A DNA stretch of 64,000 nt, taken from Chionis minor. Taxonomy: Eukaryota > Chordata > Aves > Charadriiformes > Chionididae. The notes under the pieces were generated by a model. The model had not been told where the DNA came from. It was given only the letters and a program-made list of their open reading frames with translations, and did not search any database. Below, in pieces: positions 23,041 to 35,054 of the stretch; the stretch's first letter is position 1; every line of letters begins with the position of its first letter. A program made the position numbers and the translations under genes. The stretch covers positions 507,716 through 571,715 of the forward strand of contig VZSF01011137.1 in NCBI GenBank assembly GCA_013398295.1. The letters run 5' to 3'.

Positions 23041-24900
23041 GATGATTTCTCAGGATGTTTAACAGGCACTATCAATCTCCCATCCAGTAATTAGCTGTCT
23101 GCTACACTTCAGACAGGGCATTTTTTTCTTGCTGTTCACCTATTTTTAGTGGTAATGTGTAACTGAAAGGCAAAGCCCTTTCAGCAAGCTGGGAGTCATC
23201 TCTGTCGTTTAACGAAGCGGGGTCTCCTGTCACCTGGCATCGGATCGGAGCACTGGGCTACCCCTGACAATGTGGCATTAGGGCTGTTGGCTTGGCTGGG
23301 AGTGTGTTGTTTTCTCCTGGGTAAAAATACTAATTTGTGTACCTGTGGTGGTCCTGCTGCGAGAACAGACAGTGTACGTGACCAGAAAAACGGGCTGCTT
23401 AGCAAGCTGCTTGGGAAAATCGATAGACATTACGGATGTATCTCTGAAAATGAATCTCTTGCTTCTGTTTTTTCTTCTTAGGTTTTGTCCTTTAAACTGC
23501 ACTTGGAGAAAGCTCTTCTAGTTTTTAGTAGATGTCTTTAAAGGAAAGTTTATTGGTGTATTAAACCGGTTACGTTTCCTCTCAACTAACAGGCTGTTTT
23601 TCTTAAAAAGAGATGAATATTCCATGTTATGACACTGTAGTGCATCATTCTGTCGTTGAATATTCTTTTTCTTTGATACAGATGTAAGCTCCTGTTGCTG
23701 TAGGCCTCTATTAAACCTGAAAACATACGAATCACATGAATAGAATTCATTATTATTGTTGTGAGGCTAGTATTTACTAACCGTGACTGTAATCTGTGTT
23801 CCTCCAGTGTAGGTAGCCCTGCAAAATGCTAAATACAAGGGCTGTAAGGGATTTGGAAATAAGACACATGTAGGCACACTACTTGCAATGATGCTGTGTA
23901 ATTACTGTCTCTTAGTCTTCGTTCTAAGACAGGGTTTTGTGGCCGCCTGTTTGCAATAGCTGGTTCGGCTGAGCGAGTTGAAGGGTCAATGGTGTGTTCG
24001 TGCCCATGGTTTGGAGAACGAGGAGAACTCCAGGAGCTCTAGGATGTAGCCTGGGAGAGGACTTCCAGAAACAGCCCTGTTCAGAAATGAGTTGCACAGG
24101 TTTGTGTGTGTTTGTACTGTTCTCCCTGGTAGTAACGCCAGTTCTTGGGGAGTGGTGAATTTTGGCTATGAATGGTGGGGGCACTGTGGTGGCTGAAGGG
24201 GGCTGGGAAGCTTCCTGATCCCAGCTCTGCTTCCGAAGGGCAGCTCTCGATGTACCGAGCCAGAGCCAGAAAGCACCATGGCTCCTGCCCCTCTCGAGGA
24301 TGCGGTTACTCCAGACCTCGTTCAAGATGCATTTGAGAAACAACTTTCTGATGCTTTCAGTTACACTGCTGACAGCTCAGTTCATTCAAGGGGTTGAATT
24401 AATTTTATTTAATATGATGCAGGATTTTGTGACAACTTTTCTTTTACAGAAGTTATGCATCCAGACTGGCTTTCTTGACTATAAGATACTGTCAAGACAT
24501 AATTAGAATTTACCATGATAAGTTGAGTTTGTTTTTGTCTGTAAGTAAAAATAACAAAACAAAAAAGACCCAACCACCAACCTGAAACAACAAACAAACC
24601 AAAAAATAAAAAAATTACCCTGGCAAAAAATTCCAAATTTCTCTCCATTTTTGAGGAGTTGCATCCCTAGTATGTAAAGCCAGCTGGAGAATAAGAAACG
24701 TTTCAGTTCTGTGCTGAGCCCTGGGGCTGTCATTTTTTTTATTTTTTTTAATAAGATGATGATAATATTGCTTTGTTTTACACACTTTCAAGCTCTGCTA
24801 AAACAATGACAACTGGTGCAACTAAATATTTCCAAAGTTGTAAATGCCTTCTGCTGAATTTTCTTTTTGGAAGGAATTGCTTCCCTGTGTACTTCATAAT
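23041..24900. other. unique sequence, no gene seen
   Basis: AT-rich overall. Nothing recognisable on either strand apart from the A/C-rich low-complexity tract listed separately. Confidence 0.4.
24547..24617. repeat. A/C-rich low-complexity tract
   Basis: About 70 bases almost free of T, built from AAACAAA, AACC and AAAAATAAA words. No unit repeats exactly. Confidence 0.7.
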
Positions 24901-26240
24901 TAAGAATGGGGGGTAACTGTGTTGAGGGTTCGATGGGCTGAAGGCTGTCACCCGGGGGAAACACGGAGCAGAGGATCAAGGGGCTGTGCGAGTCTCACCT
25001 GTAGAAGACAGGGTTTCCACGTAGGATGTTTTGGGCAGGTCAGGCTTGCCGCGGGTGGCAGGAGAAGGCAGAGAAGGGCGCCTGCAGGCGGCCGCTGCTC
25101 CCTCTCCCCAGTGGCGGGGGGAATGCGTCCCACCAGCTGGGCACTGGGTTTCGGGGCAGCTCCAGGCAAGGGAGGCGCATCTGTCCGTCGGAGACTGCCG
25201 AGTCCCTGAGGAACCTCGAAGTGTTTCTTGGGCGTTACCTGCTCCTGAGACCCAGCGCTGGAGACTGAGGGACCGATCTCCTCTTGAAGGAGCAGTTGTA
25301 TTAGCCTGTCGTTAAAGTGCTCCTGTTAAAGGGATGAGGTTTGTGTCTGTGGACTAGAAGAAAAGCATGATCGAGTACTGAAAGGGGAATTGCGCCCCAG
25401 TCAGTGCTGCCCTGGGTCTCTGAACGCAGTGCCCGTCCTGCTCACCCTGGGCCCTTGCTCTGTACTGGTGTGGTGTTTAAAGAAGTTGAAGTAGCTTTAA
25501 AGTAGTGAAAAATAAATTTCCCCTAAACTATGAAAGTCAAAGCGGTAACACTTTATTTTTGTCTGTTTGTTTCTTCTTTAAAAAGCACTGGAGATGAAGT
25601 TTCTCTGGCGGGTGTCAGGAGAAGACTCCGCGGGGCACGGTAACTGGGGTGGGTAAGAGCTAGGAGCGAGAGGGCAGCTGGCAGGATTTGGGAAGCCCGC
25701 GTGTGAGCCGGCAGGCGGGGGCGCAGGAAAGCCCTCGACTCTCGGACTCTTGAGACCCCACAGCTCCAGCTTCATGGAAGAGTCTCTTCAGTGCTGTGAG
25801 CTTCGGTGCTCTGTGATTGCAGTGACCAGTCTGAGAGTTCCTCGGGAATTTGGCTCAAGCTGCTGTTTGACGTGTTTTTCTGTTCCCTCTGAGCAAGAAG
25901 GAGAGTCCAGGGGTGGGAATGGCACTGGGACGCAGCGGGAACGCCTTTCAGTGCCGCCTGGTTCCTCGGGCAATGATACGTGGATATTCTGAGGCAAAAA
26001 CATTTCCAAGCCATCAGCTGGGTGAGAAAGGTCACACTGTGGTGCTGGAAGTATGTCTGCGTAATGAAAGTACTAAGCTGGTTGTGGTGCCAAAATAAAT
26101 TCACTTTCAGAGATGCCAACAATATGGCAGAATTTTTCCCAAACAGTGGATCTATTTTGTTGCCTGAAGTTCCAGAGTAGAGGGGGGAAAAAAATAGGGA
26201 AGGGGAACAATGAATAAAATGTTCTAAGTGACAGCTGGCT
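24901..26240. other. unique sequence with GC-rich pieces
   Basis: GC-rich and CpG-enriched at about 25060-25210 and again at 25620-25740. Frames of up to about 116 codons overlap on both strands and have no domain. Confidence 0.35.
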
Positions 26241-26640
26241 ATTCTCTGCTAACACAGGTTTATGTTAACATATTTTAGTTTAATAGGGTTTTGAAATGTC
26301 GGGCAATTACTCCTTGGTATTAGTGTTTTAGCATGCCAAACATAAATTAGGGTATATTAAAATCTGAAGCTCTTTAAGGACTATGCAGGTTATTTGTTCA
26401 GGGCTTCATGAGCATCACTTTGGTGCCCATATCTAATTACAATCATCATAAGCAGGAGTGTATGGAATGTTCCGGCGCATGAATCTCTAATATTGAGTAA
26501 GTCCTTATAAAAACGAGGCAGCCCATATGGGTGAACAGATGAAACACTGATAAACACTGGGAAACAGAGCAGATGTATGAGTTATGCCAAAAGTTCTTCA
26601 TTCCTGATGTTTACTGTCCATGAGGAGAAAGAAATAATTG
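26240..26640. promoter_or_regulatory. candidate conserved non-coding element
   Basis: AT-rich unique DNA with closed frames and several sites typical of developmental enhancers, including TAATTACAATCATCAT at 26434-26449 and further ATTA cores. It lacks simple repeats and recognisable transposon sequence. The call rests on composition and motif texture only. Confidence 0.25.
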
Positions 26641-27756
26641 GTTACACACCTCTAAAATTCTTGGTACTAAATACAGCGATGACGTTGCATCCCGAATCCC
26701 CAGAGGTATCGCTGGGGAAGGAGAGACAGTTTTAAGGCTGCATTTGTGGGTGATGGTGTGATGTCAGGTAGAACGATGACAAAGGGAGTGTTGGATCGCT
26801 GTCCTGGTGGATGTCATCGGCATCACGGAGCAGAATGTTCCTTCAACGGTGCTCTCTCTGCAGTAACTCCATTTCTCTTGTTCAAAGAAGTGAAACTTAG
26901 ATTGTTATATACAGGCTACCATAGGTACTGATTTCGTAGCACGGAGACTGTTTGGTTACGCGGGATTTATTCCTGGCTAGTTAAAATATATTGAATGAAA
27001 AGGTTGAGCTGTCCAAAGGATTTGCAAGTGGAATAGATGAAAGTGTATGTTTCATCAAAACTAATGAAAAGCAATGGGGAGATAACTTGTAGTGAATAAT
27101 TTATTCATGAAACTTGCTTTTTGTTCATAAATTTGTTGCAAACAGATGGCAATAGTCTAGAATGCATTTGAACTTGTTCTTGTAACTTCTCGGAATAATT
27201 CTTCATCGGGGCTCACTGGGCAGTTGGATGCCTTTGTATCGTTGGGTGATCTCGACTGGCTCACCCGTGTCTCCAGAGATCCTGCTCCCCAACTAGGGAG
27301 ATGAAACTCTCGGTGCGGTGCTCGTCGTTCAAATCCAGGCTGATTCCCTGGGGCATTTTGCCAACTTACTGTATAGAGATGATGCTTTTATCTGAGGGCC
27401 AGGCAGGGATCAGCACAGCAAAAGTAATTAAACTGGATGTGCAGAAGGGGGAACGTCTCTGTTTCCGTTCCTTACAGGCCTCCGCCAGGGTGGCGGCAGA
27501 CGAGCAGCGCCCGGCGCGGCCGTCCCCTGCCTGTCCTCGGCTGCCGGTGCCGGAGCGCCCAGGAGCCCCTTCTCGGGGCGCCCGAGAGGGGAGGAGGCCA
27601 CTGAAAGAGCGACACTCAGTTTATTTGTCAAATAGCAAGATCTCTTCATGCCCTGCGAACCACAATAACCTGTAAACGCAGCTTATACTGGCACATACAT
27701 GGGGGCTTCTTGTGGTGTAAATCAGGGAGGAGGGGCTCAGCAAGTGGCAGGCTCTT
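26641..27756. other. unique sequence, no gene seen
   Basis: AT-rich at 26.97-27.19 kb with a texture like the preceding island, then a GC-rich block at 27480-27600. A 124-codon plus frame (27301-27675) crosses the GC-rich block and has no domain. Confidence 0.35.
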
Positions 27757-28210
27757 CATGGGATCACAGACTGGTTTGGGTTGGAAGGAACCTTAAAGCT
27801 CATCTGGTTCCACCCCCTGCCCTGGGCAGGGACACCTCCCACCTCCCAGGGTGCTCCAAGCCCCGTCCAACCTGGCCTTGAACCTCCAGGGATGGGGCAG
27901 CCACAGCTGCTCTGGGCAACCCCAGCCAGGGGCTCACCGCCCTCAGAGTGAAAAATTTCTGCCCAGTGTCTCATCTAAATCTGCCCTCTGCCAGTTTGAA
28001 GCCATCACCCCTCATCCTATCACTACATGCCCTTGTAAAAAGTCCCTCCCCAGATATCTTGTGGGCCCCCTTCAGATACCAGAAGGGGCTGGAAGGTCTC
28101 CCCGGAGCCTTCTCTTCTCCAGGCTGAACCCTCCCAGCCTGTCCTCCCAGCAGAGGGGCTGCAGCCCTCTGGTCGTCTTCATGGCCTCCTCCTTTGGATG
28201 CGACAGGGGT
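27757..28210 (-). mobile_element. CR1 LINE, 3'-end fragment (5'-truncated)
   Basis: The plus strand reads as the reverse complement of the avian CR1 3' region. It starts with GGTTTGGGTTGGAAGGAACC at about 27773 and continues through CTCCAGGGATGGGGCAGCCA (27884-27903), a CCTATCACTACATGCCCTTG block near 28016, and TTCTCTTCCAGGCTGAACCC-like sequence near 28110 (here TTCTCTTCTCCAGG). The piece covers the end of the reverse-transcriptase ORF and the 3' UTR. It is cut at its 5' side (about 28210), as most CR1 copies are. The short 3' tandem repeat usual for CR1 is not visible at 27757. The frame is broken, so it cannot move. Confidence 0.95.
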
Positions 28211-29140
28211 TTATGAGGTGCTGTGTGAATGTCTCAGTGGGCGGGTATGGCTGGTTGGGAGAGCTGACGTTAATGTGCGTTTCTTCCTCTGCTGCTCTTT
28301 TCCCCCGGGAGGCTTCGGCAGCGGACGTTGGCTGCAGGGTGAGCTCTGACACAACCGGAGCCCTGCAGGTTTCAGGGTGTGCGGTGAGACGGCGAAGCGG
28401 TGCTGTGGCATGGTGCCCTGGGGGCATGCTACCATAAACAGCCCAAAACAGTAACTCACATTCTTAAAGCTTATTTTCGTAGAAGGGTCGAATCTGGTTT
28501 TTAAAGTCCTTGTGCTGCAGCATGGGCCTTCTGTCTGCCGAGCGTGCCGTGCCGCGTCCCGGGCTGCACCAAGCCTTCCCTCTCCGGCACGGCAGCCCTG
28601 CGGCCGCTGGAGACTTCTGCAGCGTGTGCAGTTCCTCGGGCTGGTTCCTGTGTGGTCCTTGCAAGGAAATCCTTGTCAGAGAACGCTTGCGCTTGGTTCT
28701 CCCCCTTGTTCCAGCGCCAGAGCTGCCTCCTCTGGTTGCCGTTGTGCGGGATTACCTCATGGTCCTGCCGGTATCCCAGACAGAGCCGCACTGAGGAGAG
28801 GAGTTCTCAGCAATTGATGCTCTGAGAATAGGGTGTATGACAACTGCAATAAATACACAGTTGCTTCCGAGACAGCTCATGGAAATATAAGTACTCTAAA
28901 TGGCAGTGTTTTCAGTAGCACAGGCCCCAGGGAAGCTCAGACAAAGGAAATATTCCACAAGACTTTGGGAAAGAGTCCTATTCAATTATTCATATTTTCA
29001 CTGGATTTTGGTATTTTTATATGATTGCTTTTGTTTAAAGAATATTAGAAACACTATTTGAAATGGTAACTGTGCTGCGAATTTCAAAGGGGTTCAAGAC
29101 CGTCTGGTCTCGAATGGAGTTGGGAGCTCAAACCCTCCAG
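28211..29140. other. unique GC-rich then AT-rich sequence
   Basis: GC-rich to about 28.8 kb with several overlapping frames near 95 codons on both strands and no domain, then AT-rich. The first copy of a 39-bp repeat lies here (listed separately). Confidence 0.35.
28327..28365 (+). repeat. 39-bp dispersed repeat, copy 1
   Basis: Matches 29337-29375 at 35 of 39 positions by eye, in the same orientation and 1,010 bp away. The core CTGACACAACCGGAGC differs from copy 2 only in the base after CT. Similarity fades quickly on both sides. I cannot assign it to a known family. Confidence 0.6.
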
Positions 29141-30560
29141 CAAAATCTTAGTTCTCATGTCCATCAAGAAAATTGACCTGTAAGTAGCTAAAGGGCAAAC
29201 AGAAAGCAAAGCAAGTTTTTACCCTTATGTGGAAGAACACAGGAGGGCGACACACAGGCTGAAAGGAGAATTCGGATGTTGCAGGATCCTGAAGTTTTGG
29301 GGAGAAAGCGCAGAGAGGTGGGGACAGAGCCGTCATGTTGGCTGAAGGGTAAGCTTTGACACAACCGGAGCTCTGGTATAGTTGCCGAGCACCCTGGTAC
29401 TGCGTCACCACCTGGTTGTTTTGTAGCTTCCTTGGCGGTTTTGACAAAACCAACAGCTGGAGCGAAGTTTTAGTTAAAATGGCTTTCTTTTTCTTGGCTT
29501 TCCTGTGTCTGATATCCTTATTTAAAGTACATCGTCTGGGAAGGAGAGCTGTTGTGCTTTTCTGTTTTGCCATCCCATTTGGCAAAAGAAGAAAGTTTGG
29601 AGATTGACCTTTTTCCATATAGGCATAAGGAGCAGTAATGGTTCGAGGACAATTGTGGTGCTAGTAGGTCATAATTAAGAAATACTGCATGTGGCCTTGC
29701 CAGTGGGCATTTACTGTGTGAATATGTGAGTTTACTTAGAGGTGGTTTCTTGAGATACAGGATGGGAGGAGAGAGGTATGCTCGAGATGGCGAGTGGCCC
29801 CGGCTTTCTAGAGTGACCTGCTGTTGACTTTATCCCCCTTCTTTGGTTGAGGAGGAGAGAACCTGAGCAGTCCTGGCTGTGAAAGGAGTCGCCCCTCTCC
29901 CGAGAGAGCTAGTTAAGAGGACTTTCTTGGCCAGCAGGAGGGCGACCTGGTGGAAGCTCTCCTGGATGTGCAGGCGCCTCCTCCAGTCTCTCAGAGAATT
30001 GAGGCTGCTGTGGTTATCCCCAGGGGACAGTCATCTCCATGTAAGAGAGACATACGTTAACAGTGTTTTAATATCGTCTTTCTGTTATGTCTTCTTCCTA
30101 CTGGGAGAATAAACTATTTTGAGCATGAGCAGACTCTTTGTTTATGGCGCGCAGCGGGAAGAGCGGCACATGTTAAACAGACGCAGAGGACGCTCCCGGG
30201 GAGCTGGTGGGAGGTGATCCGGCCGGGAGCGCTAGGAGGATCAAGTGTTGGCACGGCAGAGTGGGAGGGGAGCGATCAGCATGGCGAGGAGCGTGTTGTG
30301 CAGGCGAGGGATTGCGGCCCCACTGTTTGCTGGTCCCAGTTGCTGGGTCTCACGGAGGACTCGCCAGGTGAGGCGCGTTCGTTATCCACGCAGGGGGGAT
30401 GGAAACACAGGTCCCCTCTGATCCCAACGTCATGTAACTTTCGGACTTCCTGGTTGTAAAACTGTGTTTCTCTGCTTTATAAAGGGTAACTTCTAAAGGT
30501 AATAGAACTACTTACTTTAATAAATGATGGTGACATCTTAATAAATTAGCCCAGAACGTG
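29141..30560. other. unique sequence, no gene seen
   Basis: A 156-codon minus frame (29148-29618) is open but shows no domain and no clear splice sites. It contains the second 39-bp repeat copy. A GC-rich piece lies at 30140-30330. Confidence 0.35.
29337..29375 (+). repeat. 39-bp dispersed repeat, copy 2
   Basis: Second copy of the unit at 28327-28365, with four substitutions, all but one of them transitions. There is no common flanking sequence that would mark a larger duplicated block or a target-site duplication. Confidence 0.6.
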
Positions 30561-32100
30561 ATTGACACAAACCATCTTTATAGCTTCTTTTCAGAAAATG
30601 AACCCAGTATGAAGGCAAAGTGTTGTATGCAGGTTTTTTATGCTGACATAAATGATATAGCTATTGAACTGTACATTTCGTGGTTCTGTGTTTTTATTTT
30701 CATTCTATTCAAACTTACAGTGCTGTTACTTCCCGGAGTATCTGTATTAAAACAGCTATGGTGCAGCAGTTTCCTGGCATTTGATTTCAGGGGCAAATGT
30801 ATTTATTGTGGTAGAACAAACACAAATATTGTGCCTTAAAGTGCTGCTACTTGTTTGTGTTATGGTCTAATTATTTAAGAAACTGACTCTAACTGTTATT
30901 ACATGTTAGTTAGTATGTTGAGTTTTCTTAGCTCGAGCCAGAAACATTCCTGTGATCCCTCCCAACACTTTCCTAACTCAGCAATCTCTATCCCTAAAGT
31001 AATTTGCAAGCTATTAGTTATTCCTGGAGTGCAATACTTTGCTTTCAGATGGATGGTAGAGCTGTGTGAGAATCACAAGAGCTTGCCTGGCCTTTTTTCT
31101 TCCAGTAGATGAGAATCCAGATATTCCAGCCATGGATGCGACAGAAGATTTTAGATGGCTTTGGAGATACGAGTGTGAAAAGATTTCTTCTAGGTAAAGC
31201 GGTTATCTTGCAAAAGGAATCTTTCTTCCCATCCACTTCAGGCAAGAAGTATGTAGGTTAGGATTTCCTTAGTTCCTGTGGTCTGATACAAGTGCCGGAT
31301 AAATCTCTTGGGAGTCGCAAACTGTGCAAGTCTCGATGCTCAACGTCAGCTTTACTGGATGATTTGAAGTTTTTCGTAGTCCCTCATAGGAGACATCTCC
31401 CATTAACCAGGTTGTGAAGAGAGTGGGAATGCACAGCAAGGAAATAACAGTTCCTATGAGTCACTGTAAAGGTATTTGAGAAGCAAAACATTATAAGTTT
31501 TGACTGAAATATTTGTGATTTCTCCCAATTTAAACAGCGTGCTTTTCTGATGTGAGACTCAAAACCTGGGATGAAATAAAAATATGCCAGGAAAGATGTG
31601 TTTATAGTCAAACAGGATTTGACTGTTGTGGAAATCAAGGAAATAGGATATACTATTGCTCCATAACACTTTAAACTGTGCTGCTTTGTGCTGTGAACAG
31701 CCAAGAGAGATTAGCAAATACAGACGGAAAGGCTCTGTGCAAAGCACAGTGTAGAGCTGTTTTATTGCCAAGCTGGGGTGGTTTAAGGATCTACAAGGGG
31801 TGAGAAACTGGCTTAGAGCAGCACAACACGCACTTAAGAATGAAATTGCAAGAGTCAACCTCAACTCACAGATTTCTGATCTCTGAAGTGGTGTCAAAAG
31901 ATTAGAACATGGAAAGAGGAAGGGAAGACAAAGGAGATGCAAAGATGGAAGAGGATGGAAAAAATGAGAGAAGGCTGGAGCAAAGGAGGAAGTTTAGAAG
32001 CAGTGTTGAAAACTTTCTAGGTGAAGATCATGAAGTGTTGCTGAACAAATAGTTAATCCTTTATTGTGAAGGCTGTGGCCTCTGCTCGAGGAGAATGGGA
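30561..32100. other. AT-rich unique sequence
   Basis: Long AT-rich stretch. A purine-rich plus strand at 31900-32000 keeps minus frames open (127 codons at 31559-31942). No domain or repeat was recognised. Confidence 0.4.
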
Positions 32101-32129
32101 GTGAAGGGAGTATGGTGTCCTGAACCAAT

Positions 32130-32640
32130 GCTCGAGCCCACAGGCCGTAATTAGACATGGAATGTGGCCCTCATCCCAATGAGTTTGGTACCTGTGCCCT
32201 AAGCACCAACATCTATGAAGTCAATCAAACGTGATGCCATTGTCACACTTCTCGTGCCAGAGTGATGAGAAATTATGCATTGCTTTTGCTTGAGGTATCC
32301 ATTACTTGTGTGACTGGTACGTACTTTTTACATACAGGCAGCATAATAATCAACTTTCATTAAGACTAATGCTGACTGTTGATTTACTACAAAGAGTATT
32401 TCGATTAAATTTAGCATTTTGGATGGGACATGATAATTATCTGGTGTTGACATTCAATTTTGTAGGCCTGAAGTTTACAAACAAACCCCACATCTTTGTT
32501 AGGTGCATTAGCAATTGAAATACCCTCCTAAATCACTGTCTGTGTAAATGGTAAATCTCTGCAATCAATCTTCCTTTTCTTTAAAAATAAATTTAGGAGG
32601 AATTTGCATAATTGGCCATGCTTGATAAAAGTCTGATGTA
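32130..32640. promoter_or_regulatory. candidate conserved non-coding element
   Basis: AT-rich unique DNA with closed frames. It contains ATTATGCATTG near 32273 (the same ATTATGCAT word as at 16541), AATCAATC words and several ATTA cores, with no transposon signature. It resembles the islands at 16.2 and 26.3 kb in texture. A regulatory role is inferred. Confidence 0.25.
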
Positions 32641-32950
32641 TAATGTTGTCTCTTAAATGCACTGCTACCTGGAATCATGATGAAGTGTCAACATGCAGGA
32701 GGTAAATATAAAACAAGCATTTAGTAAAGGATGCAGCTGATCTCACGAGGTGAGAAATGGCGCCTAGTGGTGTTATAATTTGAAGTGGTTTTATAATTTG
32801 ATGTGGAGCCTTGACTATGAAGGATGCGAGGGGAAAAGGACAACTCAATTGCATCAAAAAGCTTTAATGTGTACTGAACTTTGAAGTCAAACTTGCACGG
32901 AGAAGTGCCTTTTGAAACTCTGTGAGGGTGATGCGAATGGATGTCTGCGC
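32641..32950. other. AT-rich unique sequence
   Basis: No feature recognised; it leads into the CpG island. Confidence 0.4.
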
Positions 32951-33360
32951 TTCCGTCTGACAACACGCGATGGTCCCTGTACGGGGTTAGCGCGGGCCAG
33001 CGCTGGCGGAACGGCGCGGGTTTCCCGGGGGCTTGGCGGCGTTCCCGCGGCTGCCCGGCCCTGCGAGCTGCTGTGTGGGAATTGGGCAGCGGGATTTTAC
33101 CTGCGTGTCCTCTGCCCAGTTACGCCGGGGCTGTGTCGCTTTGCTGGCTGACTGCGGGCTGGCAGGGCAGCGTGGTACCGCTCGTCAGCGTGCGCTCCTG
33201 AAGCCGTCGCTGTCAGCAGCGGCGCTCGCCACCACCGCCAGCCCTCGGGCCCCACGGCGAGCGGCTGGGGACGGCGGGGTCGGTAACGAGCTGTGTGTCG
33301 TGCTGCTGCTCCGATGTCCGGCGTGTCTCGTGCGGGATGAGCATCCGCCGTGACCCCAGC
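32950..33360. promoter_or_regulatory. CpG island
   Basis: About 45 CpG dinucleotides in 33001-33352 by hand count, with very high GC content and abrupt AT-rich flanks. This is the strongest island in the window and would pass the usual length, GC and observed/expected criteria. It could be the promoter of an unseen gene or non-coding RNA, an orphan island, or a product of GC-biased gene conversion. No initiator, TATA box or first-exon donor stands out. Confidence 0.55.
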
Positions 33361-34950
33361 CCTGCTAGCGGGGGTGTCCCGGGGTACGGATGGGCTGCCA
33401 TGGGGCTGCTGTAACGGGCCTGGGGCTCCCCCAGTACAGACGCCGTTGGTGTGTTTACCAATCTGGGTTTACTCTCTGTAAGTGGCGGCGTCTGCTGCAC
33501 CGAGGGCTCCTCTGACTCCTGCAGTTCCTCTTGAGCAGATCCCGAGTATCTTCCAGTGCCCCGAGCAGTTTGTAAACTGTGACTCGTGGGCCAGAAGTGA
33601 CTCCCGTAACGTGAGCAACGTACGCGATGTCCCCAGCTGTCGGTCCCAAGGAAGGAAGTTCAGCTGAGGCCGCCGATGTGGCGGGAGGGTGGGTAACCTT
33701 GGCAGTGAACTGTCTGCTGCATCAGGTAGCGCTGTCAGGATCTGAATTGCCGAAGAAGCATTAAGTTTCTAACCTAATTCCACCTGATTTCTATTCTTCT
33801 GCATGTCTGTTAGGGAATCTCTGAATTCTTGTGAATGGCGTTCACACTGTGGACAGGGAGTTCACTACTAACTTTAGAAAGAATTTTAAAATTGCCTAGT
33901 GGAACGAAAGAATTATCATACAACATTATACACAGGCAGAGTTGGGACGGCTTTTGTTTTGTTTTTGAACCATGACTGTACCATTAAAGACAAACTTAAT
34001 TCATCATCTTTTTCTGCTTGAAAGAATTAGCCATGCCTGTTTTATATTCTAATTCCAGTTCATTCTTTCTTTTCAATCTGCTGGGGTTTTGATGCGCACA
34101 ACACATCAAAGAACTGGGTTGATGGGATTTCTGTCACTTTTCTAACATAATACATTGTATGAAATAACTTAATCTGTGTCTGTGTTGTACATAGTATGCT
34201 GTAAAACACTGCTGTCATCCTGCCGGAGTAAACTGCTCCTGTTGTGCCGGTGTTGCAGGCTGGGGTGCGCATGCGGCAGCTGCCCCGGGGCCAAGGGGGT
34301 GGGAAGTCCCACAGGGGACAAAGCCCGCGAGAGCGGCCGTTCTTGGGGTGCCGTTTGGTTTCTGTGGCCCACTTGTGCGTGTGCACTGGTGGGCCAGGAA
34401 GGCTTGGGAGTCTGTGGGGATTCTTCTCTGGAGCCGTGGCGAAGGACTTCTTTCAAGCCATTTCATTCCGGTGCCTTGGGACTGAGCTGACCCACAAGAA
34501 CCATACCCATTTTTAAGCTTAACAAGTGAACTTTCATTTCTGCTGAAAGCACAGGCAAAACCTTTTGACTTGGATGCAGGCGAGCTTGCTTTCCTGGAAT
34601 TTAAAAGCAGCAGCTGAGTAGACGGGTGGGGTGAAGAGACCGGATGGGAGAGCAGCAGCGGGTCAGCAGCGCTTTGCTGCAGTCGCGTGCGCTCAGCTTC
34701 GCTTTGCCGCGCGGTCACTTGGTCCTCGGGTGAGCAGCACCGGAGCCTGGAGACGGGATGGGGCTTGGGTGGGCAGAAGTTACAGTCATTGGTCAGTAGT
34801 TTCATTAGTTGTGTAGACAGAAATGCTGATGGCTTTGCTGAGAATCCATTTCACTTTCTGTGCCTGGTAACGTAATGGATTTGGGGGAAAGACTTATGGA
34901 AATGAGAAGTAATTAGTAGTATTGACAGAGATACCATCTTTCGCTATTCC
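33361..34950. other. unique sequence with GC-rich part
   Basis: GC-rich at 33.36-33.7 and 34.25-34.8 kb, AT-rich between. A 196-codon minus frame (34215-34805) overlaps four other frames and carries no domain, so it is not called. Confidence 0.35.
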
Positions 34951-34970
34951 TTTTTTTTTTTTTAAAAAAA
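34951..34970. repeat. T13-A7 homopolymer junction
   Basis: A run of 13 T directly followed by a run of 7 A. Confidence 0.8.
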
Positions 34971-35054
34971 TTCTCCTTTTGACTCTGACTTGCTGTCCAG
35001 GCCAACCTCCTGATCAGCGTTCTGCTTTTTCTGACCATTTTGTTGTGTCTGTAG

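Noticed and set aside
34215..34805. 196-codon minus-strand open frame
   Set aside because: Overlapped by five other frames of 60-108 codons; no recognisable domain; length explained by GC content.
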